64,000 nucleotides of DNA from VXRJ01 sp965246995 (GCA_965246995.1 OZ252008.1:4278001-4342000); one strand, 5' to 3'. Numbered from the stretch's first letter, positions 52,499 to 61,476 are shown. Numbers and translations: made by a program. The notes: generated from the letters alone by a model not told the origin.

Positions 52499-55477
52499 AT
52501 GGCACACGGAGGGCGCCGGCGGCGCTTTGCGGCGTTTTGTATTCGGCGGCTCGTCGTGGTGGCATGCGCCTACCTCGCCGTCTGCGCCGCCACCCCCGCC
52601 GTGGCCCAATCCACGGACGCGGTGGCCGTCACCTCCTTTACCAACCTGAGCCGGAATCCGGTGGACGACTGGATCGGCGACGGGATCACGGCGGCCGTCG
52701 CCACCGACCTCTGGAACCTGGGCGTGAGGGTGGTGGACGCCACCACCCTGCAACGTGCGCTGAACGTGCGTGCGGCCGACACGCCGTCCGGTGAAGTGGC
52801 CCTCACCGCTAGCCGACAGCTCGGTGCGCGGTGGCTGGTCACCGGCGGTTACCAGGTGCTGGGCGACTTGATCCGGATCACGGCGCGCATCATCGACGTC
52901 GAGGCGGGCCACGTGCATCACACCGCCAAGGTCGACGCGCAGGTGGCGGACCTGTTCGGCGCCCAGGACAAGCTTGCCGCCACGCTCGGCGAAGTTCTGG
53001 GGAGAGAGGGCGACGCAGTTGAAGGGGCGGCTGTGGCGGCGCGGGTCAGTCCGCGCGGCACCGCTCCCCCAGCCCCTAGCGAAGGCGTCGGCGAAAGCGG
53101 TGGAACCGGCGTCACCGGTACGCTGGCGCTGGGGGGTGTTCCGGGCAATCGCGGCAACGGGAACGGCAATGGCCAGGGTGGGATCGGGAGTGACCGTCAA
53201 CGGACGCCGGGCCAGCGGCGGCCGACTGGCGGGCGTGTCGGCTTCGCGGCGGCCCCCAACGTCCGTCGCGAGGTGACGATCGGTGTCGCGGCGCAGGCGC
53301 CGCAGATCGATGGCCGTCTGGACGATTCAGTCTGGGAGACGGCGACGCGTATCACCGAGTTCGTGCAAGTGGCTCCGGTCGAGGGAGGGCCCGGCACGGA
53401 GGAGACCGAGGTCTGGCTGGCCTTCGACCGTGACAACCTCTACTTCGCCTTCTATGCCCACTACTCCGACCCGGGCATAATGCGCGCCAACCGGGCCGAC
53501 CGCGACGAGATCCGGGGCGACGATCGGATGTCGGTCCTGTTCGATCCGTTCCTCGATCAGCAGCGCGCGTACCAGTTCGAAGTGAACGGTTACGGCGTGC
53601 AGGCCGACTCGATCGTGAACGCGGACGGCAGCAGCGGATCCTCGCGCGGCCGCGGCATGATGTCGCGCTCGTCGAGCCGGAGCGCGAGCGGCAGCGTCCA
53701 GCGGAGCAGCAGGAGCGGCCTGAGCAACTCGGGACAGTTCGGCATCCGGGGAGACGACTCGTGGAACGCGTTGTTCTCCACGAGCGGACGGGTGGTGGAG
53801 GACGGCTGGACGGCGGAGATGGCCATTCCGTTCAAGAGCCTCCGGTACCCGCAGCGGCCCGCCGCCGAGATGCATCGCTGGGGCTTCCAGATCACCCGGA
53901 TCATCCGGGGCAAGTCAGAGGCGCAGGCATGGTCGCCCATCTCGCGCGGCGTCGCCGGGCAACTGACCCAGTTCGGCGTCCTCGACGGATTGCGCGAGCT
54001 GTCGCGGAGCCGCAACCTGGAGATCCTGCCCGAGTTGACCGGAGCCCAGATCGGCTCGCTCGACAACGACACGGGCACGTTCAACGAGTTGGACCCGCTG
54101 GGGGACCTGGGGGTCAGCGTGAAGTACGGCTTGACGCCCAATCTGACCGCCGACTTCACTTACAACCCGGATTACTCGCAGATCGAGTCGGATCAACCGC
54201 AGATCGAGACGAATCAGCGCTTCGCCCTCTTCTTTTCGGAGCAGCGGCCCTTCTTCCTGGAGGGACAGGAGATCTTCCAGACCGCCACGTCGCTCAACCT
54301 GCTGCACACGCGGACGATCGTCGATCCCCGCTTCGGCGGAAAACTGACCGGCAAGGTGGGGAACACGACGCTCGGCGTGATCGTTGCGGACGACGAGGCG
54401 GCCGGCCGGCTCGACGACACCAGCGACCCGCGGTACCGCGGGACGGCGCAGACGGTGGTGGGACGGGCGCGTTACGACTTCTATTCCGAGTCGTACCTCG
54501 GCGCGATCATGACGTCGCGCCAGTTCGGTGACGACTACAACCGCGTAGCCGGAATCGACGGTCGCTTCCGTCTCGGCCGGACGCACCGGCTCAGCTTCAT
54601 GGCCGTCAATTCGTCGACGCGCGACCCGGAATTCGGTGAAACTTCGGCCCCCGCATTCGAAGCGGACTTCACGCGGCAGGGGCGGAACTTTGGCTACAGC
54701 GCGTCCTACAACGATATCCACCCCGACTTCTGGACACAGACCGGATTCCTGCCGCGCGTGAACCTGCGGCAGGCAAGCGCCACCATGAACTATCGCTGGT
54801 GGCCGGAGTCGACCCTGCTTACGTGGGGACCGTCGCTCACCTACCTCCGGCTGTTCGACCACTCCGGGGTCCTGCAGGACGAGCAGATCCAGGGCACGGC
54901 GAGTTTCTCGTTCCAGCGGAACATCTCGCTTACCGCGATGGGCAACCGCAACCTCGAACGGTTTGGCGGTGTCGATTTCCGGAAGTCGGGCTACGGGATG
55001 TTCGGTGTCGTCAGCGCGCGGCTGCTCTCCGTCGTGGGCGGCTTCAACGTGGGCGACGGCATCTTCTACGACGAGCACAGTCCGTATCGCGGCCGGCTTA
55101 CGTCGGCCAACTTCCTGCTGTCGGGCCGGCCCACCTCGCGATGGCGGACGGAACTGACCGGTGCGTACAGCAAGTTCTTCGATCCGCTGGCCGGGGCGGA
55201 AGTGTACAAGGTGCAGATCTACCGGTTCCGGAGCACCTATCAGTTCACCACGCGGCTCCTGGTCCGGTACATCGCCGAGCACAACACACTGGCGGGTACG
55301 CTCGGCAACAATCTCCTTTTCACGTACCGGATCAACGCCGGGACGGTAGCGTTTCTGGGCTACGATGACCGCTTCCGGCAGGGACGGCTGCTCGACGAGC
55401 TGCGCTTTCCCCACGACCGGTTCGAGCGGACCAACCGTGCGGTCTTCGGAAAGATCTCGTACCTGTTCCGGTACTGA
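52499..55477 (+). CDS. Fusion of a TolB/FlgO-like domain, CBM9-like domain and DUF5916 outer-membrane barrel
   Basis: This is a 992-residue protein. The Arg-rich signal (RRLVVVACAYLAVCAATPAV) ends near residue 37. Residues about 40-170 resemble the TolB-like N-terminal domain (VAVTSFTNLSRNPVDDWIGD, LGARWLVTGGYQVLGDLIRI). A Gly/Asn-rich linker (GNRGNGNGNGQGGIG) follows. Then a CBM9-like module (IDGRLDDSVWETATRITEFV, VWLAFDRDNLYFAFYAHYSD) and a DUF5916-type region with EQRPFFLEGQEIFQT, a Ser-rich insert (SRSSSRSASGSVQRSSRS), and barrel strands ending SYLFRY with the aromatic residue typical of outer-membrane barrels. CBM9 plus DUF5916 is common in Bacteroidota and Acidobacteriota. The TolB-like front domain is the unusual part. 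Likely a surface carbohydrate-handling protein. Confidence 0.85.
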   Translation: MAHGGRRRRFAAFCIRRLVVVACAYLAVCAATPAVAQSTDAVAVTSFTNLSRNPVDDWIGDGITAAVATDLWNLGVRVVDATTLQRALNVRAADTPSGEVALTASRQLGARWLVTGGYQVLGDLIRITARIIDVEAGHVHHTAKVDAQVADLFGAQDKLAATLGEVLGREGDAVEGAAVAARVSPRGTAPPAPSEGVGESGGTGVTGTLALGGVPGNRGNGNGNGQGGIGSDRQRTPGQRRPTGGRVGFAAAPNVRREVTIGVAAQAPQIDGRLDDSVWETATRITEFVQVAPVEGGPGTEETEVWLAFDRDNLYFAFYAHYSDPGIMRANRADRDEIRGDDRMSVLFDPFLDQQRAYQFEVNGYGVQADSIVNADGSSGSSRGRGMMSRSSSRSASGSVQRSSRSGLSNSGQFGIRGDDSWNALFSTSGRVVEDGWTAEMAIPFKSLRYPQRPAAEMHRWGFQITRIIRGKSEAQAWSPISRGVAGQLTQFGVLDGLRELSRSRNLEILPELTGAQIGSLDNDTGTFNELDPLGDLGVSVKYGLTPNLTADFTYNPDYSQIESDQPQIETNQRFALFFSEQRPFFLEGQEIFQTATSLNLLHTRTIVDPRFGGKLTGKVGNTTLGVIVADDEAAGRLDDTSDPRYRGTAQTVVGRARYDFYSESYLGAIMTSRQFGDDYNRVAGIDGRFRLGRTHRLSFMAVNSSTRDPEFGETSAPAFEADFTRQGRNFGYSASYNDIHPDFWTQTGFLPRVNLRQASATMNYRWWPESTLLTWGPSLTYLRLFDHSGVLQDEQIQGTASFSFQRNISLTAMGNRNLERFGGVDFRKSGYGMFGVVSARLLSVVGGFNVGDGIFYDEHSPYRGRLTSANFLLSGRPTSRWRTELTGAYSKFFDPLAGAEVYKVQIYRFRSTYQFTTRLLVRYIAEHNTLAGTLGNNLLFTYRINAGTVAFLGYDDRFRQGRLLDELRFPHDRFERTNRAVFGKISYLFRY

Positions 55478-55520
55478 AGCAGGACCTGCGCAGCGGACGC
55501 GCATGGAAGGAGAGTTTGTC

Positions 55521-56366
55521 ATGCGAACGATCGCGATTCTCGGTATGGCCGCGCTGCTGCTCGCGGGCGGCACATCGACGGCATCGGCGCAACTGACAGC
55601 GGCGAGCGAAGGCCCGGTCGCCTATGGTCACCACCACATCAACGGCACGGACCTGGCCGCGCACAAGCGATTCTGGGAAGCCGCTCTCGGGGGTGAACCG
55701 GCGATGTTCGGTCAGTCGGAGATCTACCGTTTCCCGAACGTCCTGGTATTCGTCCGCGAGCGGGCGCCAGAGGGTGGAACGATAGGCTCGACCGTCAACC
55801 ACATCGGGTTCAAGGTACCGAACGTCCGCAATGCGCTGGCCAGGGTGCGGGCCAGCGGCTTCCCGATCGTCACCCGGCAGGAGTTGCCGCCGTCGGTCCC
55901 GGTGATCGACAACATGGCGTATATCGAGAACCAGGACACCTACATTGCGTTCGTCCTGGCGCCGGACGGCGTCAAGGTTGAGCTGGTCGAGGCACGGGAT
56001 CAAGCGGAGCCGATCGCGCTGCACCACATCCACTTCGCGGGCGACGTCGACGCGATGAAGGCCTGGTACGTCGACATGTTCGGCGCCGCGCCGGGCATGC
56101 GCGGATCGTTCGAGGCAGCCGACCTGCCCGGGGTGAACCTCACCTACTCGCCCGGCGCCGATCTGCACGGCACCGAGGGGCGCAGCCTCGACCATATCGG
56201 CTTCGAAGTAGACAACCTCGAGGCGTTCTGCCGTGAACTCGAGGCAAAGGGGATCACGTTCGACCGGCCGTACCAGGAACTGGAACAGCTCGGGATCGCG
56301 ATCGCCTTCTTTACCGACCCCTTCGGCACGTATATCGAACTGACCGAAGGGCTCGACAAGTACTGA
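55521..56366 (+). CDS. Exported two-domain VOC protein
   Basis: This is 281 residues from ATG 55521, with GGAGAG 6 bases upstream; an in-frame ATG at 55503 is less likely. Signal peptide: IAILGMAALLLAGGTSTASA. Two VOC modules follow: the first with YGHHHINGTDLAAHKRFWEA and STVNHIGFKVPNVRNALARV, the second with LHHIHFAGDVDAMKAWYVDM and SLDHIGFEVDNLEAFCREL, ending DPFGTYIELTEGL. His and Glu in these positions usually bind the metal. Tandem VOC modules form a complete active site in extradiol dioxygenases and glyoxalases. Exported VOC proteins are less usual. Reaction unknown. Confidence 0.88.
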   Translation: MRTIAILGMAALLLAGGTSTASAQLTAASEGPVAYGHHHINGTDLAAHKRFWEAALGGEPAMFGQSEIYRFPNVLVFVRERAPEGGTIGSTVNHIGFKVPNVRNALARVRASGFPIVTRQELPPSVPVIDNMAYIENQDTYIAFVLAPDGVKVELVEARDQAEPIALHHIHFAGDVDAMKAWYVDMFGAAPGMRGSFEAADLPGVNLTYSPGADLHGTEGRSLDHIGFEVDNLEAFCRELEAKGITFDRPYQELEQLGIAIAFFTDPFGTYIELTEGLDKY

Positions 56367-56391
56367 TACGAGACCAGAAGGCGTCACGCCA

Positions 56392-56426
56392 ACATATTAA
56401 TCTTAGCGCTACTTAGTTTAATATGT
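56392..56426. promoter_or_regulatory. AT-rich inverted repeat, operator candidate
   Basis: ACATATTAA (56392-56400) is the exact complement of TTAATATGT (56418-56426), with a 17-base centre holding AGCGCT. It stands in a roughly 80-base AT-rich stretch (to about 56460) that contrasts with its GC-rich surroundings, just upstream of the gene at 56458. Confidence 0.5.
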
Positions 56427-56457
56427 GTCCCATAACAAGGAATACCATATTATATAT

Positions 56458-57129
56458 ATGGCTTCAATAGTTAATACATGGCGCGTCTGGGCTGCGGTGG
56501 CCTTGGTGGGCGCCCTGTTCGCGCTTTACCTGCCGGCTGTCGCACGAGCTCAGGCGGTGCATGTCGACCCGCTCCTGCTGGAGCGCTATGTGGGGCAGTA
56601 CGCGCTGTCGGAGCACTACGTCCTGACGATCCTGGTCGACCAGGACCGGCTCTACATCCGGGCGCCGACCCGGGGGCAGCGGTTGCTGGTGCCTACCTCC
56701 GAGACCGAGTTCATCGAGGTGGAGTCGGGTCTCCACATCCTGTTCGGCATCCGCGAGGACACCCGGGAAGTAGACCACCTGATCTTCGAGCAGGAGGGGT
56801 TCGGCCGACGGGCCGACCGGATTACGTCGGACGTGGGGTTGGACCCGGCCACCCGTCCGGCGGCCGAGCTGCCGCAGGCTACGCTGGAACGGTACGTGGG
56901 TGAGTACGAGGAACAGCCCGGCTTCGCCATCACCATCACACGCGACGGCGACCACCTGCTGGCGCAGTTGACCGATCAGGATCCGGCGGCGATCTTCCCG
57001 GAGTCCGACACCGACTTCTTCTATCGGGACCGGAACGCGCGCATTTCGTTCCGCGTCAGCGGCGGGCAGGTCGCCACACTGGTGCTGCACCAGGGTGGCG
57101 AGACGCTCGAAATGCGCCGGATGGACTAG
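56458..57129 (+). CDS. Small exported protein with two similar beta domains
   Basis: This is 223 residues from ATG 56458; a GTG at 56425 would add 11 residues from AT-rich DNA. A membrane/signal segment (VWAAVALVGALFALYLPAVA) is followed by two related halves: LERYVGQYALSEHYVLTILV with TETEFIEVESGLHILFGI, and LERYVGEYEEQPGFAITITR with ESDTDFFYRDRNARISFRV. The pattern L-x-x-Y-V-G-x-Y, then a barrel, is that of the DUF3471-type domain found after beta-lactamase-like proteins. Ligand and role unknown. Weak Shine-Dalgarno; a TATA-rich run lies just before the ATG. Confidence 0.78.
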   Translation: MASIVNTWRVWAAVALVGALFALYLPAVARAQAVHVDPLLLERYVGQYALSEHYVLTILVDQDRLYIRAPTRGQRLLVPTSETEFIEVESGLHILFGIREDTREVDHLIFEQEGFGRRADRITSDVGLDPATRPAAELPQATLERYVGEYEEQPGFAITITRDGDHLLAQLTDQDPAAIFPESDTDFFYRDRNARISFRVSGGQVATLVLHQGGETLEMRRMD

Positions 57130-57169
57130 GACACGACCGGGACTTCCGGCATTGCAGGAAGAACAAGCC

Positions 57170-57688
57170 ATGAGCAGGACGCACAACCGGCGGCGGTTTC
57201 TGAAGCAGACGGTGCACGCCGGCGCATCGCTGGCCGCCACGGCGGCCGGTGTTGGTGCGGCGGGCGGCACGGTCACCGCACAGGCGTCGCCCGATCTGGT
57301 CCGTTTCGATCACGTTGCCGTTCCGATGCGGAACACGGCGGCGATGGTCGCCTTCTACCGCGGGCTTGGTTTCGAAGTGATGGAGGGGGATCGGATCTGC
57401 TCGGTCCACTTTGGCGACAACAAGATCAACTTCCATCGCCCCGAGATCTGGGAGAGTGGCACGTTCACGCTGCGCGCGCCCGAAGCGGTGCCGCCGTGCG
57501 GCGATTTCTGCTTCGTCTGGGGCGGAACCGCCGCGGCGCTGGAACAGACCCTCGAACGGGTGGGCGCCGTCGTGATCGAAGGCCCGGCCCCGCGCCAGGG
57601 CGGCCGCAACGGAGGCGTCGACACCGGCACGAGCCGCTACATCCGCGACCCGGACGGCAACCTCCTCGAGTTCATCATCTACGCGTAG
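57170..57688 (+). CDS. TAT-type exported VOC protein
   Basis: This 172-residue protein begins MSRTHNRRRFLKQTVHAGAS, a twin-arginine signal (RRRFLKQ), and then a Thr/Ala/Gly-rich stretch. One VOC module follows: VRFDHVAVPMRNTAAMVAFY, GLGFEVMEGDRICSVHF, ending RYIRDPDGNLLEFIIYA, where the final Glu is a usual metal ligand. It is 40 bases after the previous gene. Being exported folded, it probably carries its metal before export. Reaction unknown; the pattern resembles the glyoxalase/fosfomycin-resistance group. Confidence 0.88.
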   Translation: MSRTHNRRRFLKQTVHAGASLAATAAGVGAAGGTVTAQASPDLVRFDHVAVPMRNTAAMVAFYRGLGFEVMEGDRICSVHFGDNKINFHRPEIWESGTFTLRAPEAVPPCGDFCFVWGGTAAALEQTLERVGAVVIEGPAPRQGGRNGGVDTGTSRYIRDPDGNLLEFIIYA

Positions 57689-57700
57689 CGCCGCGGACTG

Positions 57701-58567
57701 CTACGCCAACAGGTCGCGCAGGGCCGGCTCGATCTCCGCGAACCGGAACACGAACCCTCCCGCCAGCGCCCGCTCGGGCGTCACATGTTGCCCCTCGATC
57801 AGCAGCCCCGCCGCTTCTCCCAGCGCCACGCGCAACGCCAGCGTCGGCGCCGGCAGGACCGTCGGCCGTCGCAACACGCGTCCGAGTGCTCTCGACAACG
57901 CGAGGTTCGTCGCCGGGTTGGGTGCCGTGCCGTTGTAGAGCCCGCTCACCTCATCGTTCGCGATCGCCCATTCGAGCATCGCGAGCAGGTCATCCATATG
58001 GATCCAGGACACCCATTGTCCCCCGCTTCCGACCGGCCCGCCGACGCCGAGCCGGAACGGCAGCAGCATCTTGCCGAGCGCGCCGCCGCCCGGATGCTGC
58101 ACGACACCGATCCGGATCGTCGCGGTCCGCACGCCGGCGTCGATGGCCGGCTGCCGCGCCGCTTCCCACTCGACGCTGAGCCGCGCCAGAAAATCGTCGC
58201 CCGGGCCGTCACGTTCCGTGAACCGTCGGTCCAGGCTCGCGCCGTAGTACCCGACCGCGGATGCGGTGACGAATGCGCCCGGCTTCGAGTCGGCTACCGC
58301 CTCGGCCAGGAGTTGCGTCGTATCGACCCGGCTCTCGCGTAGCCGCGTCTTCTGCCGCACCGTCCAGCGCCGGCCGATCACGTTCTCGCCGGCCAGATGC
58401 ACTACGGCGTCGCTGGCGCCGACCGCTGCGCGGATGGCGTCCGGTTCCCAGGTCACGTCGCCCTGCGGGCCGCGGCTCACGACACGGACGGTGTGCCCCT
58501 GTCGCTCCAGTTGCGCCTTGAGCCGCGACCCGATGAACCCGGTCCCTCCCGTAAGCAGAATCGTCAT
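57701..58567 (-). CDS. NAD(P)-dependent epimerase of the SDR39U1/YfcH (TIGR01777) type
   Basis: This 288-residue protein has an N-terminal Rossmann motif TGGTGFIGSRLKAQL and family blocks DAVVHLAGENVIGRRWTVRQ, TASAVGYYG, IRIGVVQHPGGGALGKMLLP and WVSWIHMDDLLAMLEWAIAN. The last third has GLYNGTAPNPATN and RVLRRPTVLPAPTLALRV. The length is that expected. Activity in this family is not well established. No signal peptide, so cytoplasmic. It is convergent with the VOC gene. Confidence 0.93.
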   Translation of the reverse strand: MTILLTGGTGFIGSRLKAQLERQGHTVRVVSRGPQGDVTWEPDAIRAAVGASDAVVHLAGENVIGRRWTVRQKTRLRESRVDTTQLLAEAVADSKPGAFVTASAVGYYGASLDRRFTERDGPGDDFLARLSVEWEAARQPAIDAGVRTATIRIGVVQHPGGGALGKMLLPFRLGVGGPVGSGGQWVSWIHMDDLLAMLEWAIANDEVSGLYNGTAPNPATNLALSRALGRVLRRPTVLPAPTLALRVALGEAAGLLIEGQHVTPERALAGGFVFRFAEIEPALRDLLA

Positions 58568-58631
58568 GCCGTCCTCCAGGCGACTGCGCGGTGCCGCGAC
58601 CGACCCGGGGCGCTTTTTGCCGCTTCTTCTA

Positions 58632-58662
58632 TTGAATCACCGTTCCCGGCTGCCTGTAGTAT
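58632..58662 (+). promoter_or_regulatory. Possible promoter of the third PQQ dehydrogenase
   Basis: TTGAAT (58632-58637) and TAGTAT (58657-58662) are separated by 19 bases, slightly long. AGGGAGG lies before the ATG at 58701. Confidence 0.35.
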
Positions 58663-58700
58663 CGTGAGGCTCGGTTCGAGCACGAAACAGGGAGGCTCAT

Positions 58701-60434
58701 ATGTCCGTTGGTTTCTCTCGTCGACGCATCGTCCGGTCACCGCTCCGGTTCGCCGTGCTGATCGGGGCAGTTGTGGTCGCGGCCGGGCTGACCGGCCTCG
58801 CGCAGCAGACCGCCGATGTCCGGCCCGCCAGCGATGCCGTGCTGCAGAACCCCGACCCGGGCGACTGGCTCAGCTGGCGGCGCACGCTCGACGGCTGGGG
58901 CCATAGCCCGCTCGATCAGATCGACCGGAACAACGTCGGCGACCTGCAACTGGCGTGGTCCTGGGGCCTCGAGGCAGGTGTTTCGCAAACGACACCGATC
59001 GTGCGCGACGGCGTGATGTACATCGCCAACCCCGGGAACGTCGTGCAGGCGCTCGACGCCGCCACCGGTGATTTCATCTGGGAGCACCGTCGCGAAATGG
59101 ACGAGCGGCTGCGTCCCGCCGCACAGATGCGCAGCCTCGCCATCTACGAGGACCTGATTCTCCTCAACACGGTCGACGCGCATATCGTCGGTCTCGACGC
59201 GCGGACCGGCGCGGTGCGGTGGGATACCAACGTGGCGCCCGACCATGACGGCTACGGCTTCTCGAGCGGCCCGGTCGTCGCCGATGGCGTGATCGTCGCC
59301 GGCCTGCGCGGCTGCGAACGATTCCGCGAAGATACCTGCTACATCGTGGGCGTCGACGGGCGGACCGGGCGCGTCCTCTGGCGCACCTCCACCGTTGCGC
59401 GGCCGGGCGAGCGGGGAGGCGACACCTGGGGCGACTTGCCGGTGTTGTTCCGGGCCGGCGCCGACGCCTGGATTCCGGGGAGCTACGACCCGGTCAACCG
59501 CCTTGTCTTCTACGGCACGTCGCAGGCGAAACCGTGGACGCGCGATGCACGAGGCACCGACGGAGACGCGCTCTACAGCAACTCGACACTGGCGCTCGAC
59601 CCAACGACGGGTGAGATGAAGTGGTTCTTCCAGCACATCCCGGGCGACACGCACGACATGGACGAGACCTTCGAGCGGATTCTGATCGACTACGACAACC
59701 GGCAGTCGGTCTTCAGCATGGGCAAGCTGGGGATCCTGTGGGAGCTCGACCGCGTCACCGGAAACTACGTCAACGCGACCGACCTCGGCTACCAGAATCT
59801 GGTCGACCTGAACCGCGAGACGGGTGAACTGACCTATCGCGACGGCGCGGTGGTGGATATCGGCGAGGAACTCTTCTTCTGCCCCAGCACCGGGGGCTTC
59901 AAGAGCCTGCGCGCGATGGCGTACCACCCCGACACCGAAGCGGTCTACGTGCCGATCAACCTCCAGTGCGAGACCGCCGCATTCGGGCCTGTCGAGCGTC
60001 GCGAAGGGGGCGGCGGCACCGGCGGCGTCCGGGGCCGGCAGAACCACTTCCACCCGGACGCACCCGACCAGTTGGGCGAGTTCCGGGCGATGAACATCCG
60101 GACCGGCGAGACGCTCTGGCAGAATCGCCGCCGCGCGCCGTATAACACCGCGGCGCTTACCACGGCCGGCGGTCTGGTCTTCGTCGGCGACTGGGAACGC
60201 TACATCTTCGCGTATGACGCCGAGACCGGCGATCAGCTCTGGCAGAGCCGCCTCTCGACCATGTCGAACGGCTACCCGATCAGCTACGCCGTCGACGGCA
60301 AGCAGTACATCGCCTTCGGCGCCGGCGGTCCGCTCGGCGGATCGAGCTGGACCAGCATCATCCCGACCGACCTGATCCCCGAGATGCGCAACCCGAGAGC
60401 CGGGAACGCCGTCTTCGTCTTCGCCGTGCCGTAA
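58701..60434 (+). CDS. PQQ-dependent dehydrogenase, alcohol dehydrogenase type (3)
   Basis: This is a 577-residue protein with a signal (SPLRFAVLIGAVVVAAGLTG) and the mature start WLSWRRTLDGWGHSPLDQID. Propeller blades are clear: VVQALDAATGDFIWEHRREM, IVGLDARTGAVRWDTNVAPD, LDPTTGEMKWFFQHIPGDTH and TTAGGLVFVGDWERYIFAYD. Two Cys occur in GLRGCERFREDTCYIVG; adjacent-Cys rings are known in PQQ enzymes, but these are not adjacent. Closer to alcohol dehydrogenases than to the glucose-type enzymes at 16511 and 30954. Electron acceptor unknown. An upstream AGGGAGG supports the ATG. Confidence 0.9.
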   Translation: MSVGFSRRRIVRSPLRFAVLIGAVVVAAGLTGLAQQTADVRPASDAVLQNPDPGDWLSWRRTLDGWGHSPLDQIDRNNVGDLQLAWSWGLEAGVSQTTPIVRDGVMYIANPGNVVQALDAATGDFIWEHRREMDERLRPAAQMRSLAIYEDLILLNTVDAHIVGLDARTGAVRWDTNVAPDHDGYGFSSGPVVADGVIVAGLRGCERFREDTCYIVGVDGRTGRVLWRTSTVARPGERGGDTWGDLPVLFRAGADAWIPGSYDPVNRLVFYGTSQAKPWTRDARGTDGDALYSNSTLALDPTTGEMKWFFQHIPGDTHDMDETFERILIDYDNRQSVFSMGKLGILWELDRVTGNYVNATDLGYQNLVDLNRETGELTYRDGAVVDIGEELFFCPSTGGFKSLRAMAYHPDTEAVYVPINLQCETAAFGPVERREGGGGTGGVRGRQNHFHPDAPDQLGEFRAMNIRTGETLWQNRRRAPYNTAALTTAGGLVFVGDWERYIFAYDAETGDQLWQSRLSTMSNGYPISYAVDGKQYIAFGAGGPLGGSSWTSIIPTDLIPEMRNPRAGNAVFVFAVP

Positions 60435-60490
60435 CACCCACGGGGAAGCATCGGGGTCGTAGAAGACACTCGTTCAAGTAGTTCTGGACG

Positions 60491-61354
60491 ATGGCGGACC
60501 ACCCCGCAGATTGGCGGGCGCTGCGCCGCGGCGCACTGGTGGTCGCACTGGCGACTGGCACCGCCGGGGCAGGTCTGCTCGCAGCCGAGTTGCAAGACGA
60601 AACGGTCGCGGCCTGGCAGCGCTATATCGCGGCCACGGAGCAGCGCGTAGCCGCCGAGCTCGCCGACGGCGAACGCTTCCTGCTCCTGGATTTTCGCGAA
60701 GACGCCGCACGACTCCGCCGGGAGGTGCTGGCCGGCGGCGTGGTCGTCGAACGGCTGCACACGCTCGACGAGCAGGGCGAGCGGTTCAAGGTGCCGAAGG
60801 GCACCATCCAACACTGGCTGGGCGCCATCCTGGTACCGAACGCGACACTGAACGACGTGCTCGACGGCCTGCAGTACGACATTCCGCCGCACGAGCTGCA
60901 GGACGACGTCCTCGAATCACGCGTCCTCTCACGCGACGGCGACACGTTCGAGCTCTATGTGAAGGTTGCGCTCGACACTCCGCTGGCGTCGGCGCAGTTC
61001 AACATCGAGCAAACTGTGGAATACGTGCGCCCGGGGGGCGACCGGGCCTGGAGCCGGATCGAGGGGACGCGGATCGCCGAGCTCGAAGATCCCGGCTCCA
61101 CGGACGTGCGCGAGAAGCCGATTGGCAACGACAGCGGCTACCTGTGGCGGATGCAATTGTTCTGGCGTTACGTGCAGGTAGACGGCGGCGTGCTGGTCGA
61201 AGTTGAGCAGGTGACGCTGAGCCGGTCCATTCCTGCCCTTGCGCGCTGGATCCTTGCGCCGATGATCAATGGGGCGCCACGCTCCGCCATGGGAAAAACG
61301 CTGCGGGCGGTCGTCGAGCATCTCGGATCGCCTGCCCCGGCGGACGGAGGATGA
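60491..61354 (+). CDS. Uncharacterised exported or membrane-anchored protein
   Basis: This 287-residue protein has an N-terminal hydrophobic segment (GALVVALATGTAGAGLLAAE), a helical part (AWQRYIAATEQRVAAELADG), and a folded C-terminal domain with VVERLHTLDEQGERFKVPKG, VKVALDTPLASAQFNIEQTV and VEVEQVTLSRSIPALARWI. The motif order recalls SRPBCC-like proteins (alternating strands and a long C-terminal helix), but I cannot assign a family. It begins 56 bases after the PQQ gene on the same strand, so it may be part of that operon. Confidence 0.72.
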   Translation: MADHPADWRALRRGALVVALATGTAGAGLLAAELQDETVAAWQRYIAATEQRVAAELADGERFLLLDFREDAARLRREVLAGGVVVERLHTLDEQGERFKVPKGTIQHWLGAILVPNATLNDVLDGLQYDIPPHELQDDVLESRVLSRDGDTFELYVKVALDTPLASAQFNIEQTVEYVRPGGDRAWSRIEGTRIAELEDPGSTDVREKPIGNDSGYLWRMQLFWRYVQVDGGVLVEVEQVTLSRSIPALARWILAPMINGAPRSAMGKTLRAVVEHLGSPAPADGG

Positions 61355-61386
61355 TCGGGCGCTGGCTGAACTGCAGCGCGTCCTGG

Positions 61387-61411
61387 TAATGACAGTTTTT
61401 GCCTGTCGTTA
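61387..61411. other. Imperfect palindrome before the aquaporin gene
   Basis: TAATGACAG and CTGTCGTTA flank a T-rich centre. It could be a terminator-like hairpin for the previous gene or an operator. The evidence is only the symmetry. Confidence 0.3.
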
Positions 61412-61476
61412 CGCAATCGACACATCCAGGACGTACGCTCCCTTGCCATGAGCGGCTTCCGTGCGCGGAGGGTTCG

